Shown piece by piece: positions 35,569-47,311 of a stretch of DNA of 64,000 bases. The position numbers and the translations under genes were made by a program. How positions within the stretch are numbered: the stretch's first letter is position 1; every line of letters begins with the position of its first letter. This DNA is from Atherix ibis (Eukaryota > Arthropoda > Insecta > Diptera > Athericidae): assembly GCA_958298945.1 (NCBI GenBank), contig OY282610.1, positions 33,053,667-33,117,666 of the forward strand. Reading direction: 5' to 3'. The notes under the pieces were generated by a model. That model searched no databases and was not told where the DNA came from. It saw nothing but the letters and a program-made list of their open reading frames with translations.

Positions 35569-36191
35569 TAGAGATACTGGATAGGATTTTCCATTAAAAA
35601 TTGAGCTTACTTATTTCAAAAATATATTATTATGTATTATTTTATATATTGTAATAAAATGCTTTTGAGTTACTTTATGAATAACTACGGAACTCTTCGA
35701 TATGGATTGGTGTTCCACAGGGGAGTATACTTGAACCCATTCTATACAGCATTTATACCTCCGATATTCTAATCTGTCTTAATAGCTTCTTTGCTGCATA
35801 CGTTGATGGTATTAGCGAAAGTCCCCAACAGATTTCTGAAATTCCCCAAACCCAAATCCATACCCTCCAGAACTGGTTTACCAAGTGCAGAGAGAATAAA
35901 AGTGGACGATCGTAAATTTGTTTTGCATGTAACTTTTGCTCTCTTAGTGGTAGTGAAATATCACAACACACTAAAGTTTGTCATCTAGAACTTAACTTAG
36001 ACAAACGCTTGACATGAAACTAAAAAGGCAAAAACTAAAAAGACGATACCTATAGCTACTTCGATTTCTAGATAAACGATCTAAAATTACTATATGTGTA
36101 GACAGCATAGTACTTATTTATATGCAATGCTCTACTGAAACCAATATGGACTTACGACTAGAAATTTGGTTTTTTACTAAACCTTCCACAT

Positions 36192-36287
36192 CCTATCAAA
36201 TCTAATTTCTTCAGTTAACAATCATTCGTACTTTTATGTTTGTAAAAGGAGGAAGGATTGTTGACTGAAGAGATTAAATTTGATAGG
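36192..36287. repeat. Hairpin 1 made of Jockey coding sequence
   Basis: The segment CCTATCAAATCTAATTTC from 36192 is mirrored by an imperfect reverse complement ending GATTAAATTTGATAGG at 36287. Arms are about 35 bases with a few mismatches, around a loop of about 25 bases. The left arm is in the normal Jockey order; the right arm is an inverted second copy. Confidence 0.82.
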
Positions 36288-36297
36288 ACGTATAAAA

Positions 36298-36366
36298 AAA
36301 CACAGTCGCATCATGAACAAAAGGGACTACAACAAAGTCCCTTTTGTTCATGATGTGACTGTGTTT
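36298..36366. repeat. Hairpin 2 made of Jockey coding sequence
   Basis: Arms 36298-36328 and 36336-36366 are reverse complements over 31 bases with one mismatch, with a 7-base loop ACAACAA. Here the right arm is in the normal Jockey order (encoding VPFVHDVTV-like sequence) and the left arm is the inverted copy. It begins 11 bases after hairpin 1. Confidence 0.88.
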
Positions 36367-36559
36367 CGTTAAAAAAAAATTGCATGCTCGCCTCGACAAT
36401 CATACTAGACCCCTTGTTCAAGAACTTTCCCCCCCACTTCCTTCTATAGAAACACCCATCGACGAGTTAAGCGTCACAGACTTAACGCTCTTTACGTGAA
36501 TTACTACTATTCTTCACATCTACTTGTTTATATTTAAAATTCATTCTAAATTCATCACA

Positions 36560-36960
36560 AATGGTGTCCCTCAAGGCAGTATCCTTGGTCCACTCCTGTA
36601 TAATATTTATACCTTTAATATTCCAAATAATCCCATTCCAATATCCGAATACCTTCTAGAAACCTACAATTCCATATAAAAAATCTCTAAGGCTGGTTTA
36701 AGAGGTGGATAATGAAAGTAGATGAGCATAAGACAAAGTACGCTACCAAGACAAACCACTAACAAGGAATCCTCTCACGAAATTAAAAATACTTTAACTT
36801 AACAGCCGTTACCGTCTACTACTTAGCCGATTAGACAATAGATCAAAACTGATATTAAAAAATGTCAATGTGTGGATACTCCCACATGCCCCTCTCTTGT
36901 TATTGAAGTGTGTCGGCATCAAATCTTCTTAATATTGTACAATTTTTATGTAGTTGTAGA
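36560..36960 (+). pseudogene. Jockey LINE relic 4
   Basis: The sequence opens with [18 protein letters not shown] (motif B) near 36560 and continues through worn YADD, WF-RWI-KV-EH and R-LL-RLDNRSK-like sequence to about 36870. Multiple stops are present. It begins at the same motif B position as relic 3, 840 bp upstream, so it is a separate copy or a duplicate. Confidence 0.65.
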
Positions 36961-37300
36961 AACGAAAACGAAAAGAAACACTCTAAATGAGCTTCGTTAA
37001 TTTTTTTATAATTATCGTTTTGTATATTTTTCGTTAATTGATTTTTCATGAATAACCGTTTACGATAATGAAATATTATTTATTGTAATTGGTTTAAAGT
37101 TTTTTTCCCCCAGAACTATATTTTTGGTCGTTTCAATTAGCATTTTTGCTAAAATATGTTCTCTTAGAGCGACGATCGCTTAGACTATTGGACAAGAAGT
37201 AAAAGTCGTCAAGTTTTTGTTTTTACTTGGATAATATGTGTCGCTATTTCCAAGAAATGTTTGTTGATTTATATTTCAGTTCATATTTTATATGACGCTT
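36961..37300. other. AT-rich spacer
   Basis: Nothing recognisable was found. Confidence 0.55.
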
Positions 37301-37419
37301 TTGTAAATAAATTCGATCGCTAAGACCAAGAATTGATTTTTGTAAATAAATTCGATCGCTGAAACCAAGAATTGATTTTTGTAAATAAATTCGATCGTTG
37401 AGACCAAGAATTGATTGCC
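37301..37419. repeat. Minisatellite, 39-bp unit, three copies
   Basis: The unit TTGTAAATAAATTCGATCGC followed by a TGAGACCAAGAATTGATT-like half occurs three times with a period of 39 bp (unit starts near 37301, 37340 and 37379) and only one to three differences per copy. It is a multiple of three, so the minus-strand frame repeats 13 residues, but no gene is indicated. Confidence 0.92.
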
Positions 37420-37999
37420 GTTCTTTTGGCCATTCTTGGCGGGGGCATACTCGTCTAAAGTTTCTTTAAACAAAACAGTCGCACCAGTTTTGTGATAAAT
37501 AATTCTAAGAAAATAAATAAAAAGCAGTATGGATTTCTGATTATTCAGCATTTAAAAATGCAATTTTTTGCAATTTTCTTAATTTACGATAATCAGAAGA
37601 ATGCTCGTAAAAAAAGGTAATTATCTTAAATTCGATAATTAAAGCGTTCGAAAATAGTTCGAAAAAAATCTTTAAAGGCTAGGAAATTTTCTGTTAAATT
37701 TCATTATTTTAGATTTTCAATTTAAAAATTTTTTCCTTAAGTCTCCAATGAGTGTTTCTGGGGAGGATAGTACAGGACAATTCTCTCACAAGTGGATTAT
37801 GATGATAAGACAAACGGGAGTGAACTTTTTGATAGCAGAAAATGCAAAGGTCCTGAACAAATGGAACACTTTTAGATCACGATATATTATGTTGTTACGA
37901 ACATAAAAGGGGGCATCTACAATTTTACAGAGGATCTTGGAACGGAACGTTTCGTTCAACCCTACAGTTTAATTATATACGTCCAAATAAAAAAAATAT
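37420..37999. other. Spacer with an unassigned block
   Basis: Mostly AT-rich. A more complex piece at about 37745-37975 resembles transposon-derived DNA (an ILQRILERNV-like string in one frame) but I could not place it in a family. Confidence 0.35.
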
Positions 38000-38184
38000 A
38001 TTCTTACATTCCATCTTTTAAACCAGGATTGAAGATTGTGGATATGGGATTGTAAATTGTTGGAAGCTCAGTCATCATGGCTATATCATTTGCATAAGTA
38101 TCAATGATAATATTAGGATCAGATGGGATGTCATGGGTATGAATATTATATAAAATGGGACCAAGCATACTGCCTTGTGGGGCT
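38000..38184 (-). pseudogene. LINE reverse-transcriptase fragment
   Basis: On the minus strand the sequence reads [19 protein letters not shown] and then TYANDIAMM, which are RT motifs B and C with the catalytic ADD changed to AND. It resembles the Jockey copies in this window. Only about 60 codons remain. Confidence 0.7.
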
Positions 38185-38397
38185 ATTTTTTTAAATATAA
38201 AAAAGATTTTTCCATATATGATAAAATGGTTTTTTTTTTTTTGCTCGAAGCTCGGTATGCTATCACTTCATGAAGAGAGTGGCATTTTTAAAACTCTCCG
38301 AAAGTCTATAAAATAAATAATAAACTATAAAAAAAGAAAAATATAAATGTTTAAATTTTATTTCTCTTTGAAAGATATTAATTTAATGAGACAATTA

Positions 38398-39653
38398 CGA
38401 GGGTCGTTCAATAAGTCCTTAGAAAATCCGAGAAATTGCGCTCGTAGTGTCGGTAAAGATTTTTTTTGTAAGTAGCTGTCAAAATTTCAGCTCCATCCAT
38501 AGCGTAGGTCAATTTCTATTGTCGATTAAAGTTAACGACATTTATTTGTTCATAACAATGGAAAAAAGCGAGTTTAGGGATGTCATCAAACATTTCCATT
38601 TGAAAGGCTTAAGCCCGAAAGAAATCAAAACCGAGTTGGATGCAGTTCATGGCACAACTGCACCTGTGTTTGCGACGGTTTACAATTGGGTGAATGAATT
38701 TAAACGTGGCCGTTCATCCACAAAAGATGAACATCGTTCGGGACGCCCAGTTGAGGTGTCTACTCCTGAAATCGTCGACAAAATCCACGATCTGATTTTG
38801 AACGATCGGCGAATTAAAGTGCGCGAATTAGTTGAGGCCACGGGCATATCACAAGGTACAGTCGCTTCAATTTTGCATGAAAAATTGTCTGTGAAAAAAA
38901 TTTCGGCAAGATGGGTGCCGCGTTTGCTCTCAGAGGGGAATAAGCGCAATCGTGCAGTGGACTCTGAGGCTATGTTGGCACTCTTTCATCGCAATCCTGC
39001 CGAATTCCTTCATCGATATGTCACTGTGCACGAAACCTGGATACACTACTACACTCCAGAAACGAAGAGACAGTCATCACAGTGGATTTTCAAGGGTGAA
39101 CGGGCTCCGAAGAAGGCAAAAGGTGATGGCCACGGTCTTTTGGAATTCGCAGGGCATCATTTTTATCGACTACTTGGAAAAAGGAAAATCAATAACAGGA
39201 GCGTATTACGCGTCGTTATTGCAACGGTTGAGCGAGGAAATCAAAGAGAAACGCCCCCATCTGAAGAAGAAGAAAATCCTCTTGCATCAGGACAATGCGC
39301 GTGTGGCACACCTGCGCTGTTTCCATGGCCAAAATTGTGGAATTGAGAATGGAATTGTTGCAGCATCCCGCTTATTCACCAGATTTGGCCCCGAGTGACT
39401 ATTTTCTTTTCCCCAATTTGAAGAAATGGCTTGGCGGACGACGGTTCACTTCCAACGAGGACGTCATTGCTCAAACGGATGAGTATTTAGCAGAACTTCC
39501 GAAATCCTATTTTTTGGACGGGCTAAAAATTTTGGAAAAACGGTTGGAATAGTGTATAGAGCTAAAAGGAGATTATGTTGAAAAATAAAATTTTTTTAAA
39601 AAAAAAAACACTTTTTTTCCATCTTTTTCTAAGGACTTATTGAACGACCCTCG
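38398..39653 (+). mobile_element. Mariner MarA copy 4, full length
   Basis: A 1,256-bp mariner with both terminal repeats intact (CGAGGGTCGTTCAATAAGTC and its complement) and TA on each side. The transposase starts at 38558 and is open through both helix-turn-helix domains and the WVPRLL linker. The first catalytic segment reads VHETW, so the catalytic Asp is changed to His. A deletion of about 20 bp near 39120 and a one-base insertion near 39305 break the frame; the third segment YSPDLAPSDYFLFPN and the end are readable in another frame (to 39552). The copy cannot encode an active enzyme but could be moved by one supplied in trans. Confidence 0.94.
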
Positions 39654-39655
39654 TA

Positions 39656-41730
39656 ATTAAACTTTTGGAATTCAGAAAATTCGTAATTTCATTACGAAAA
39701 CTACAATAGATGTCAGTAGTGGTCACAGAAAATTCTACTGTTAAATATGCTCATTGTTCGATTAATCGCAGCTAGGTGTAAGGGTAGCAGCACACATCAA
39801 ATTACGTGTACAGGAACATATAAGCAAATAGTAGTTCATTAATCTAAGAAAACTTTAGCAAACTTAAAATTTTAAGTTAATAATTTTTAATACTTTTAAA
39901 TTTTAAGATTTTTTTACTTTTTTTTTTATTAGAGGATTTTTTTTTTACAGTTAATATTTTTAAATAACATAACAAGATTGAAAATATAAAAAAAATTACA
40001 TAAAAATATCGAAAATAAAAAAAAAAATAAAAAATCAGAATTGATATAAGAAATTATGTAATTTTTGATTTAAGAAAAAATAAAACCAAATCGATTTTTT
40101 GGCTATAGCACATGCCTTTTCATTGATGAATGTTTTTACTTTTGAATGTTTTTAATTAATGTTCGAATAATTATATAAACATATTCGATTTTTGAAAACA
40201 AAAAAATAATTTTCCACATCAAATTGGAAATTCTTTGACCGAGTTAATTTTAGAATTTTATTTAATTCTGAATTCAACTCCCAACTTATGGTTCATGTGT
40301 TCTTTCTGGTTTTCCATTGCTTCATTTGAATTAATTACTAATAATTTCAAAAATATTGTTCAATTTTTTCGAAATCAATTTAATCTTTCAACAATTTCAA
40401 ATTGGAAACAAAAATTTATTAGCAATTTGATTATTTTAGAAGAAGTAAGGTTTTTAATTTTATTTACATCATGATAGTGTATACAATTTAAATTAAAAAT
40501 GTTTTTTTCCCATCGATTTTCAATACAAATCAATTCAGATTAAATTTTTTTTCCCTCCTATATCTATCATTGATTCGAAAAAGTACGTAAACTTTAAATA
40601 ATCGAAATTAATCAATCAATTCAAATCGATAATGGTGAATTGAATTTAAATATGTGAAACAAGCAACTAGATTATTTTTTGTAACTTGGTACATTCATCA
40701 TATTGAATAGGTTATTTTTTTTTTAAAAAAACTAAATAATATTACAAGTTGATTATTTTGTAATTTCATCTATTTTTTATATAACAAAAGTTTTTTTTTT
40801 CTTTAACCGGATACATACAGTTTTTTGTTATTTACTTTTATTTTTATCCATTTCGAAAACTAAATCAAATTGGATATTGTTTGAATATATATATATTTTT
40901 TTCAATTTTAAAATTCTACAAAAGTTTTTGAATTTAGTATAAAATAGCGCAGAGATTTACTAAAAATTTCATTTATTAGCATTTTAATTGGAAAATTAAG
41001 CTCGCGAAAAAACTACACTAAATTACACTCAATATATACTTTTTTCTACATGGATTAGAAATGAAAAAAATTCTCTTAAAAGCACAAATATTTTCCGATA
41101 TAATCTTGGTGGAGGATATTCTTTCATTAAAGATAGAAAATTTCATCACCTTATTATTTTTGATGACTGACCAAAAAATTAAAAAAAAAAGCTTCTCTAG
41201 GAAGTTTTGTGGTGCATTCACAGTGTAGCCCAGACATAGCACCCTCAACATTTATTACGATCTCTGCAGAACTCCCTTAATAGACACCACAGAACTCCTA
41301 TACTAATGGAATCATGGCTCTGTCCTATAAATGGTGGAATATTGTCAATAATAAATTGATTTGAATACTCGGATTTAAACGTTTCTATTTTACTCAAAAA
41401 AAAAAAACCACGAATTTTATCACGAACTTTTTCGATTAACTATTATTTGGATGGTAAAAATTTCCCCTAAAAGCTTTTACTCTCTTTTAACTGAGCAGCA
41501 AATTCAGCTAGTTTCAATGAATGTTGAAAAAGAGACAAAATATTGGTGAGTTTATAATAATTTATGTGGTGAATTTTTAACTGAGCAAAAAGCTTTTTTA
41601 ACTTCTTCGTATACAAGGTGATCGAACTCGACGGAAAGGGACACTATTCATCGACAAAGAAATTGTAAGGCATGTATGATTAATACTTGGCAATGATAAG
41701 AGAAAAACATTTTTATGTATAAAATTTATG
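39656..41730. other. Long AT-rich stretch
   Basis: No gene, RNA or element was recognised in about 2 kb. A/T runs and short AT palindromes dominate. Frames such as 40235-40474 have Phe/Ile/Asn-rich composition expected by chance. Confidence 0.55.
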
Positions 41731-41734
41731 TTAC

Positions 41735-42520
41735 TCGTATCATCCCATTATTTGTGCCAATCGAGCTATTTTTTCATGTTCGGAAATAGGAAGTAATCGT
41801 TGGCGGCTAAATCTGGCAAATAGAAGGCCGTATTCTAAGTCATGGAATTTTACCAAAAAATATTTTTTTCTTTGCGAAATGCTGTGGTTTTGTCTTGTTC
41901 CCATTATTCTAATTGTTGAATAATGCTATATGATTTTTTTCCATTTTCAGGATAGCCGATGAAGATCATGCCATGTGCATTCCAGAAACTAGTAGTCGTA
42001 ACCTTTACTACTGATGGAATCGTTTTTGCCTTTTCTGGTGCATGTTCGCTAGTAGAAATCCATTGTTTTTACTGAACTTTGGTTTCTGGTGTGAAATAAT
42101 GAATCCGTGTTTTATCAACAGTTATGAATTGATGTAACAATTCATTTCGATTACGTTTAAAAATATCCAAACAATGAAGTTGTTATATGAACACGTTTTT
42201 GGTCATGTATTAGCAAACGCGGCAGCCATCTTGCCAATAGCTTTCTCACAACCAAAATTTCATGTGAGATTGTGCCTAAAGGGTCTTTTGAGATATTTAC
42301 CATATCAGCTATCTGATACACTATGATTCCATGGTCCTTTCAAACAATATCATCGATTTTATAAATCATTTATTTTGTGGTGACTTTAATTAGACGAACT
42401 GCGCGATCAGTGACACTTCTGCTTGACTTTAGAATCATTCCATATGATGATATATTTTTCAAGCTTGGCTTTTAATTTAGATAATGCTTTTTTTCCTTAA
42501 AAAATAATCCCTTTTCAATT
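41735..42520 (-). pseudogene. Old mariner transposase relic
   Basis: Read on the minus strand with frame changes, it gives a VDKT-IHYFTPETK segment near 42090 (first catalytic region), a SEHAPEKAKTIPS segment followed by KVTTTSFWNAHGMIFIGYPENG near 41960-42040, and a DYFLFPNMKK-like third segment near 41800. This matches the layout of mariners related to MarA and the irritans type but is far more decayed. No terminal repeats were found. Confidence 0.65.
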
Positions 42521-42689
42521 GCTGTCAAAACTAAACTAATGAGCAGATTTTAATAAAATTTTGTATGTCATTTTTGTACTCGAAATTTAAAAAATAAAAC
42601 CAATAATAATATTAGTTATTAAAATAAATGCAGGTATCTTCACAGTTTATATATTGTTTAAGACAAAAAGAAATCCATTATTTTAAGAT

Positions 42690-43190
42690 GTTATTTAATA
42701 TAGTTCAGGATTGTCCGATTTGGGTTAAATATGCAACATTTTGATTTATAATTTGTTGCCATTTTAAAGGTAACTTCATAATGCCTCTCTTATAGAAGCC
42801 CTGATCCTTATTGGCGTAAAACTCGACTGAGCGATTTTCATAATCTTCTGTTGATGCCAATTTCTTATCATTAAGAAAGTTATGCAATGATAAAAAAAGA
42901 TGGTAATCGCTTGGTGCTATATGGTGGATACATTAAAACATCCCAACCAAGCAACACCTCTCCTGTTGGCCAATTTTGGACGCTTCTGGGGAATCGCTAT
43001 CTTCAAAAGGTCCAATTGTTGACAGTAACATAGAAGTCTGAATTTAGTGTTTGACCATATGAAAGCAGCTCATAGTAGAGTTCTTTCCATTGCCACCAAA
43101 TGCACGGTAAAACCTTCCTGGCCGTTAGTTCTGATCCTTGCCACCGTTTGCTGTGTATGTGACTCAATTCTCATCCCAAGTTACCATCAC
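42690..43190 (-). pseudogene. Mariner relic, DYHLF type, C-terminal part
   Basis: The minus strand encodes a DYHLFLSLHNFLNDKKLAS-like third catalytic segment, then an EFYANKDQGFYKRGIMKLP block and a C-terminus ending AYLTQIGQS (stop at 42705). Upstream (to about 43190) worn pieces of the preceding domain occur. The same block is present on the plus strand at 53000-53215, showing two copies of one family. Stops and frameshifts inactivate it. Confidence 0.72.
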
Positions 43191-43199
43191 TTTAAGAAA

Positions 43200-43800
43200 T
43201 GGGTTGATTTCGTTTCGTTTTTTGGGTTTTTCTTAGTTTTTATTTGTTTTTGTTAAATTTTAATTTAACATTTTTTTTTTTTATAATTAAAATATTTTTT
43301 TAATTTTCTTTTATTCTTCCCAATTTGTATACCTCTCTTCTTCTCATTTCCTATTCCCTTCCCATTGCCTTGATGTTTTTTTATCTCTTAAATTAAATAA
43401 TTTTTTCTTTTCTTTTGCATCTCGTTTCTTTCCTATTTCATCGTCTTCGCCTTCCATGGAGAAATTAACACCTTTGGATGTGGTCCATTTTTCCTTATAT
43501 GTTTTCGGCATGATGATTTTTTATTTATGGTGGGTGTGAGAGCACTATTTTGCACACACTTCGAACCCAAGGGTACCCCCCCCCCTCCCACCAAGAACCG
43601 AATAAAACTAGCGAAAAGCATCCCTAGCAGGGTCAGATCCTCTCTGAGTATGGCCGTCACTTCTTATTTTTTAAATTTTTTCTATTTTATTTTGCTAATA
43701 AATTTTTTTATACTCAGTGCAATAACTTGTCGAAATTGTTGAATTTTATTATTTTTCCGGACGATCTATCGTTACAACGCAAAGAAAATATCTTCAGCAT
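43200..43800. other. Spacer
   Basis: No feature was recognised apart from a C-run at about 43579-43590 and T-rich tracts. A 71-codon plus-strand frame at 43527-43742 has no recognisable content. Confidence 0.5.
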
Positions 43801-44220
43801 TTTAATATAGTCACAGCTCACAGTGCAAACATGATAAGAAACTTAATAACCCTTTTTGAGGAGCGTCGTACAATATTTGATGAGCCACGAAAAATTTTAA
43901 TCGATCTGTTCGCAATAAACAAATTGTGGAGGCTGTACGAGAAAGTGTCAACGATGATCAATCTGTGTCTACTTGTCGACGTTCTAATCAAATGGTCGAA
44001 CACGCAGCTCGAAATCTCCACATTACATTAATCGACCAAATCTCCACAGTTTGTGCGTACCGAACGTGCTCGATCGAGAGGAAGGTGTTCGTCCTAACGT
44101 GCTCGATCGAGAGGAAGGTGTTCGTCCTACAGGTTCGAGCATATATAAAAAACCGCTTTAGCCGGTTTCTCAAATGGTGTAATCTTAGTTTAAGACTGCA
44201 CCAATAGGAGACTTGTGGCC
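43800..44220 (+). pseudogene. ITm-Y transposase relic 5, N-terminal part
   Basis: A shifted frame reads NKQIVEAVRESVNDDQSV and RRSNQMV near 43905-43990, which fits the second helix-turn-helix region of the ITm-Y group (compare relic 7). Downstream a 35-36 bp unit containing ACGTGCTCGATCGAGAGGAA is tandemly duplicated at about 44063-44134. No catalytic region is left. Confidence 0.5.
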
Positions 44221-45390
44221 AATGGTAATTATTTATCGAAATTTTGCTTGACCATCATCGAACAACATTTTCTATATTGTAAAAGTAAAAAATTTATTCA
44301 AAATGTTTCATAAAAGCCAGTAAATTACTGCGATTAAACTTGTGGGTGGAACTGTGATCCTGTAAACTCCTATTCAATGTTATTTAATTCAATGTAATTT
44401 AAAAAAACTCTTTCCACAAGAAAAAAAAACACTTTATTTTTAATATATTTTATTTTCATTTCAGCATAAATGCTATTTCGAATAGAATGGGGTACTCAGA
44501 TCAAGCTCATAAGTTGACTTTGATTTCTATTATAATATTAAATATTAGAAAAAAAAATGATATTATGAAAATTGTAGCTTACTGAATTTAACGGGTTTCA
44601 TAAATACCGATAATATATCAACAACAAGGTTCAAGAAGGTACCCGGTTATTGATAATAATAGTTTTTTCAACGTTTTCCTTTTGTTTAAAATTTTTCGAG
44701 GAAAAATTAAAATATTTTAAAACCAAAAAAGATAAGGAAATTTTCTCATAACTAACTGTAAACACATATTTTGAAATATTATTATATCTTTGCAAATGTC
44801 TTTAAGAATATTATATATAAGAAAAGAATAATAAATAATAGTTAATTATTAGTCAAGAAGACCCTCAGAAAGAATGCTTGCGTTTCAAATAGTTCGACAT
44901 TAATGATCACATTACCAACGCGTACAGCTGTGACAACATTTAATTGGAATGTTATCAAAATGTGAACCTAAATAGTAACCGAGATATTAAGTTCAATGAT
45001 ACGAAAATATCGTTTTGCATATTTATTTTTGAAAAAGTAAACAGTAAACAAATTTATATGCGAACGGTTACAACAAAAAAAAAATCCTTATCTTATATGG
45101 CTTTTGATATTTTATACAAACTGATTACATAAGAATTTATTTAGATAATTTTTTTGAACGTAAAAAAATTTAATTGTATCCAAATAAACTTTTTTCTATA
45201 ATATATATAGAATGGGAACCCCTAACATTTTGTGATTAATTATGTTTATTTTGTGGTATTTTTGGCATTATGTTCTTAATTATGTTTATTAGATTAGAAG
45301 GGGCTTCGACCGTATTTCTTCATTTTATTTTTCGCGGAAATATTTGCTTATGAAAAGTTATTTAATTTGGACTTAAAATTAAAATTCAAT
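44221..45390. other. AT-rich stretch
   Basis: No gene or element was recognised. Confidence 0.55.
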
Positions 45391-45394
45391 ATAT

Positions 45395-45625
45395 TGCTTG
45401 GATCTTGCCCACCAAAAATGACTTTTTTGTACCTCCTCTCGGACTGTGTAATTTGGCCATTACTTGAGAGATGTTCAAAGGTTTTTAAATGATGCAAAAT
45501 TAAAAGATTTTTAGAGTAAACACCATCATTTGCATTGCTTTACAAGAAAAGGTCCAACGGCATCAAATCGCACGATCTTGGAGGTTAATTGACATTACCA
45601 AATCTCGAAATTAATATTTATCTAT
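45395..45625 (-). pseudogene. ITm-Y transposase relic 6, third catalytic segment
   Basis: The minus strand reads SRFGNVN-PPRSCDLMPLD followed by LFL and a HLKTFEH-like piece. This is the third-Asp region of the ITm-Y group with the Trp of NW changed to a stop. The remnant is only about 70 codons. Confidence 0.65.
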
Positions 45626-45696
45626 TAAAATATTTACTTTTAATTTAAAAGAGTACAAAACCTAATACAATATAATAATATGGGGCTTTTCCAAAT

Positions 45697-45798
45697 TTCA
45701 GGTCAAAAGTATTATAATTTTTTAAAAACTTTGTGAGTTTTATTTAACTTTGTCTCCTCTAAATACCGAGGTGGTCGCATAATTTTGGACTGCAGTGT
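45697..45798. mobile_element. Possible MITE with Tc1-like ends
   Basis: The right end GCATAATTTTGGACTGCAGTG followed by TA resembles the right terminus of the Tc1-like element at 20030-20052. About 100 bp to the left, TTTCAGGTCAAAAGTATTAT resembles its left terminus. The match is partial, so this is a tentative non-autonomous relative. Confidence 0.35.
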
Positions 45799-46023
45799 AA
45801 TTTGCATTACTATTATCTGAAGCAACATTTGTAAAATTGTAAAAACTGAATCGTTAGATTCAGTTGGTTTTTCTGCTATTAAACAAAATTCTCAAATATC
45901 TGGTGGACAAAAATAAAAGTTTTGCTATTAACTGTTTATTCTTACAAGTCGCTTTGGAGACGTTCCGTTCACTTTGAAAATGGTCAAAGTCATTTCAAGC
46001 TTTCAAAATCACATTTTATTATA

Positions 46024-47311
46024 ACGTTCGGCTGAACGTTGAGAACCATGACGTCTAGATGGCGCCTCTTGCAAAAATCTACTTAATTATGACAAAGCAC
46101 CATGCTTCAAATGATTCCTGTCAAAATTTGACAGCAATCGGTCGATTGGTTCGTGAGATATAGCATTTTGAGTGGAGCAACTTTTGTTATTGAAAAAAAA
46201 ATGGATAAAGACGAATTTCGTGTATTGATAAAGCATTGCTTTTTGATGAAAAAAAATACAGTGGAAACCAAAGCATGGTTTGACAAACGTTACCTGGACT
46301 CTGCTCCAGCTATTTCAACTGTGGAATATTGGTTTCGTCAATTTCGAATTGGTCGTACGAGCACAGTTGATGCAGAACGCAGTGGACGCCCAAAAGAGGT
46401 GGTGACGGCAGAAAACATCAAAAAAATCCACAAAATAATTTTAAATGACCGTAAAGTGAAGTTGAGCGAGATAGCTGAGACTCTGAATATATCGAAAGAG
46501 CGTGTTGGACATATCGTGCATGAATATTTGGGCATGCGAAAGCTGTGTGCAAAGTGGGTGCCGCGTGAGCTCACTGTGGACCAAAAACAACGTGCTGATG
46601 ATTCTGAGCAGTGTTTGGAGCTGTTCAAGCGCAATAAACCCGAATTTTTGCATCGATATGTGACAATGGATGAAACATGGCTCCGTCACTACACTCCAGA
46701 GTCCAATCGGCAGTCGGCAGAGTGGAGAGCGAGCGACGAACCGAATCCAAAGCGTGGAAAGACGCAACAGTCGGCTGGCAAGGTGATGGCGTCTGTATTT
46801 TGGGATGCGCATGGTATAATATTCATTGACTATCTCCAGAAGGGACAGACGATGAACAGCGACTATTATATAGCGTTATTGGATCGTTTGAAGAAAGAAA
46901 TCGCTAAGAAACGGCCTCATTTGAAGAAGAAAAAAGTGTTGTTTCACCAAGACAATGCACCGTGTCACAAGTCGATGAAAACGATTCAAACTCAATGAAT
47001 TGGGCTACGAATTGCTTCCCCATCCATCGTATTCTCCAGATCTGGCCCCCAGCGACTATTTCCTGTTTGCAGACCTCAAGAGAATGCTCGCTGGCAAGAA
47101 ATTTAAGACCGATGATGAAGTGATTGCTGAAACTGAGGCCTATTTTGAGGCAAAACCGAAAGAGTACTATAAAAATGGTATCGAAAAGTATGAAGATCGC
47201 TATAATCGCTGTATCGCCCTCGAAGGCAACTATGTTGAATAATAAAAATGCATTTTGCAAAAAAAAAAATATTTCTACTGTGTTTCGTTCTAAACTTTTC
47301 TGCCGAACTGT
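46024..47311 (+). mobile_element. Irritans/Himar-type mariner, full length, one frameshift
   Basis: The transposase starts at 46201 (MDKDEFRVLIKHCFL) and matches the irritans-type mariner layout closely: ERSGRPKEVVTAENIKKIHK, LGMRKLCAKWVPRELT, VTMDETWLRHYTPESNRQS, GKVMASVFWDAHGIIFIDYL, HQDNAPCHKS. The frame breaks at about 46985 (a stop at 46996) and resumes in another frame with LGYELLPHPSYSPDLAPSDY to the stop at 47240-47242. With the net two-base loss allowed for, the protein is about 347 residues, the family's usual length. Imperfect terminal repeats (ACGTTCGGCTGAACGTTGAG; right end complement ACAGTTCGGCAGAAAAGTTT) lie next to TA at 46022-46023 and 47312-47313, giving 1,288 bp, also as expected. 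A single indel before the last catalytic Asp is the only evident lesion. Confidence 0.9.

Larger units (their letters stand above)
35690..36530 (+). pseudogene. Jockey LINE relic 3, with internal hairpins
   Basis: Decayed RT sequence related to Jockey copy 2: [21 protein letters not shown] (motif B region), a worn YADD block, HTLQNWF, then KRQKLKRRY, KPIWTYD and KVPFVHDV-type pieces and finally LVQEL and a THRRVK-like end near 36470. Two inverted duplications sit between the PSTSYQI segment and the VPFVHDV segment (separate entries). Multiple stops and frameshifts show that it is inactive. Confidence 0.75.

Noticed and set aside
40235..40474. 79-codon plus-strand frame
   Set aside because: Composition is that of random AT-rich DNA; there is no motif or family resemblance.
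43047..43256. 69-codon plus-strand frame
   Set aside because: It is antisense to a mariner relic and ends in a low-complexity Phe/Val tail.
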